DNA of 64,000 nucleotides from Methanofollis fontis (GTDB lineage: Archaea > Halobacteriota > Methanomicrobia > Methanomicrobiales > Methanofollaceae): NCBI RefSeq assembly GCF_004297185.1, contig NZ_PGCL01000002.1, forward strand, positions 248,001 to 312,000. The letters run 5' to 3'. The first letter of the stretch is position 1. The number at the start of each line of letters is the position of its first letter. The notes under the pieces were generated by a model. That model was not told the DNA's origin and did no database searches. It saw only the letters and a list, made by a program, of their open reading frames with translations. Of this stretch, positions 63,759 to 64,000 are shown in pieces. The position numbers were made by a program, and so were the translations under genes.

Positions 63759-64000
63759 TTATTCCTGCCACCGATTCCTATCCCTGCATTCATTTGCCAT
63801 TCTGGCGATTCCTCTGTACCGTTTCTTTTCCAGCCGTTTCAATCCGATTTCTGCCTTTTCCTTTTCAAAATCTGCTTCTTTGTGCAATTTCCTGTAGCGC
63901 TCAAGTCGTTCCTGGGATATCAGTCCATCCTCCACTGCCTTGCGGACGGCACATCCCGGTTCCTGCAGGTGACGGCAGTCGGAAAATCTGCACTCCTGTG
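63759..64000 (-). CDS. rsgA: C-terminal part of ribosome GTPase RsgA (cut by window end)
   Basis: Eighty codons run leftwards from the window edge to TAA at 63759-63761. The translation has [20 protein letters not shown] and then [16 protein letters not shown], the zinc-binding end of bacterial RsgA (YjeQ) with its C-X-H-X-C pattern. A Lys/Arg-rich helix ends it. RsgA matures the small ribosomal subunit in bacteria and is uncommon in archaea. The GTPase part lies outside. Confidence 0.8.
   Translation of the reverse strand, partial: QECRFSDCRHLQEPGCAVRKAVEDGLISQERLERYRKLHKEADFEKEKAEIGLKRLEKKRYRGIARMANECRDRNRWQE

Overview
The window is about 64 kb of high-GC archaeal chromosome. It most likely comes from a methanogen of the order Methanomicrobiales. 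The evidence is an archaeal FtsZ, a Cdc48-type AAA ATPase, an Sm-like protein, CobY-type cobinamide-phosphate guanylyltransferase, an archaeosine radical SAM enzyme, methanogenesis marker protein 8, archaeal aldolase and fructose bisphosphatase, many secreted proteins with a C-terminal membrane anchor, and TATA-type promoters. The genus cannot be fixed from sequence reading alone. Gene density is high, and many neighbours overlap by ATGA or GTGA, which implies translational coupling.

Layout. 0-6.7 kb: ftsZ with a ribbon-helix-helix regulator, cobD-cobY, an ornithine cyclodeaminase-like enzyme, archaeosine radical SAM enzyme, a surface protein and tRNA-Ser(UGA). 7-13.8 kb: an ABC-2 type exporter, then an amino-acid decarboxylase/antiporter operon with a possible coupled leader peptide. 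14.2-17.5 kb: a ferrous-iron operon with tandem feoA, feoB divided into two genes, a membrane protein and a DtxR-family regulator, preceded by a palindromic operator pair. 17.7-26.5 kb: secreted C69 peptidase, a sensor protein without a kinase domain, a family II pyrophosphatase with regulatory insert, and a carotenoid locus in which the desaturase is intact but the adjacent prenyltransferase has decayed. 26.5-37 kb: LSm and HTH genes, a gluconeogenic cluster (aldolase, FBPase and a degenerate FBP aldolase/phosphatase-like protein), Cdc48, folate and thiamine genes. 37-49.8 kb: radical SAM activase, kinase-like ATPase, TIM-barrel protein, RNase Z, MgtE-like transporter with its PhoU/TrkA-C partner, a DHH nuclease, surface proteins, a small GTPase, adenine deaminase and methanogenesis marker 8.

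49.8-60.6 kb is the most unusual part. It holds a CARDB-like surface protein with a MacB-type ABC exporter, a winged-helix protein fused to an FHA domain, a membrane-bound Hanks-type Ser/Thr kinase, secreted proteins built of a roughly 50-residue helical module (one with three nearly identical 207-bp repeats), two small winged-helix proteins in the wider region, and a PP2C phosphatase. Three transcription units here share a palindrome TTGAACC-N4-GGTTCAA about 60 bp upstream of the TATA box. This looks like an envelope-stress or surface-remodelling regulon run by Ser/Thr phosphorylation. A TnpB-type element has landed inside the region and truncated a flavin-oxidoreductase-like gene.

60.5-64 kb: a DUF1624 acyltransferase-like protein, a dolichol-kinase-like protein, a zinc-knuckle miniprotein, a PEGA surface protein, a double rubredoxin, and the end of a bacterial-type rsgA that runs off the window.
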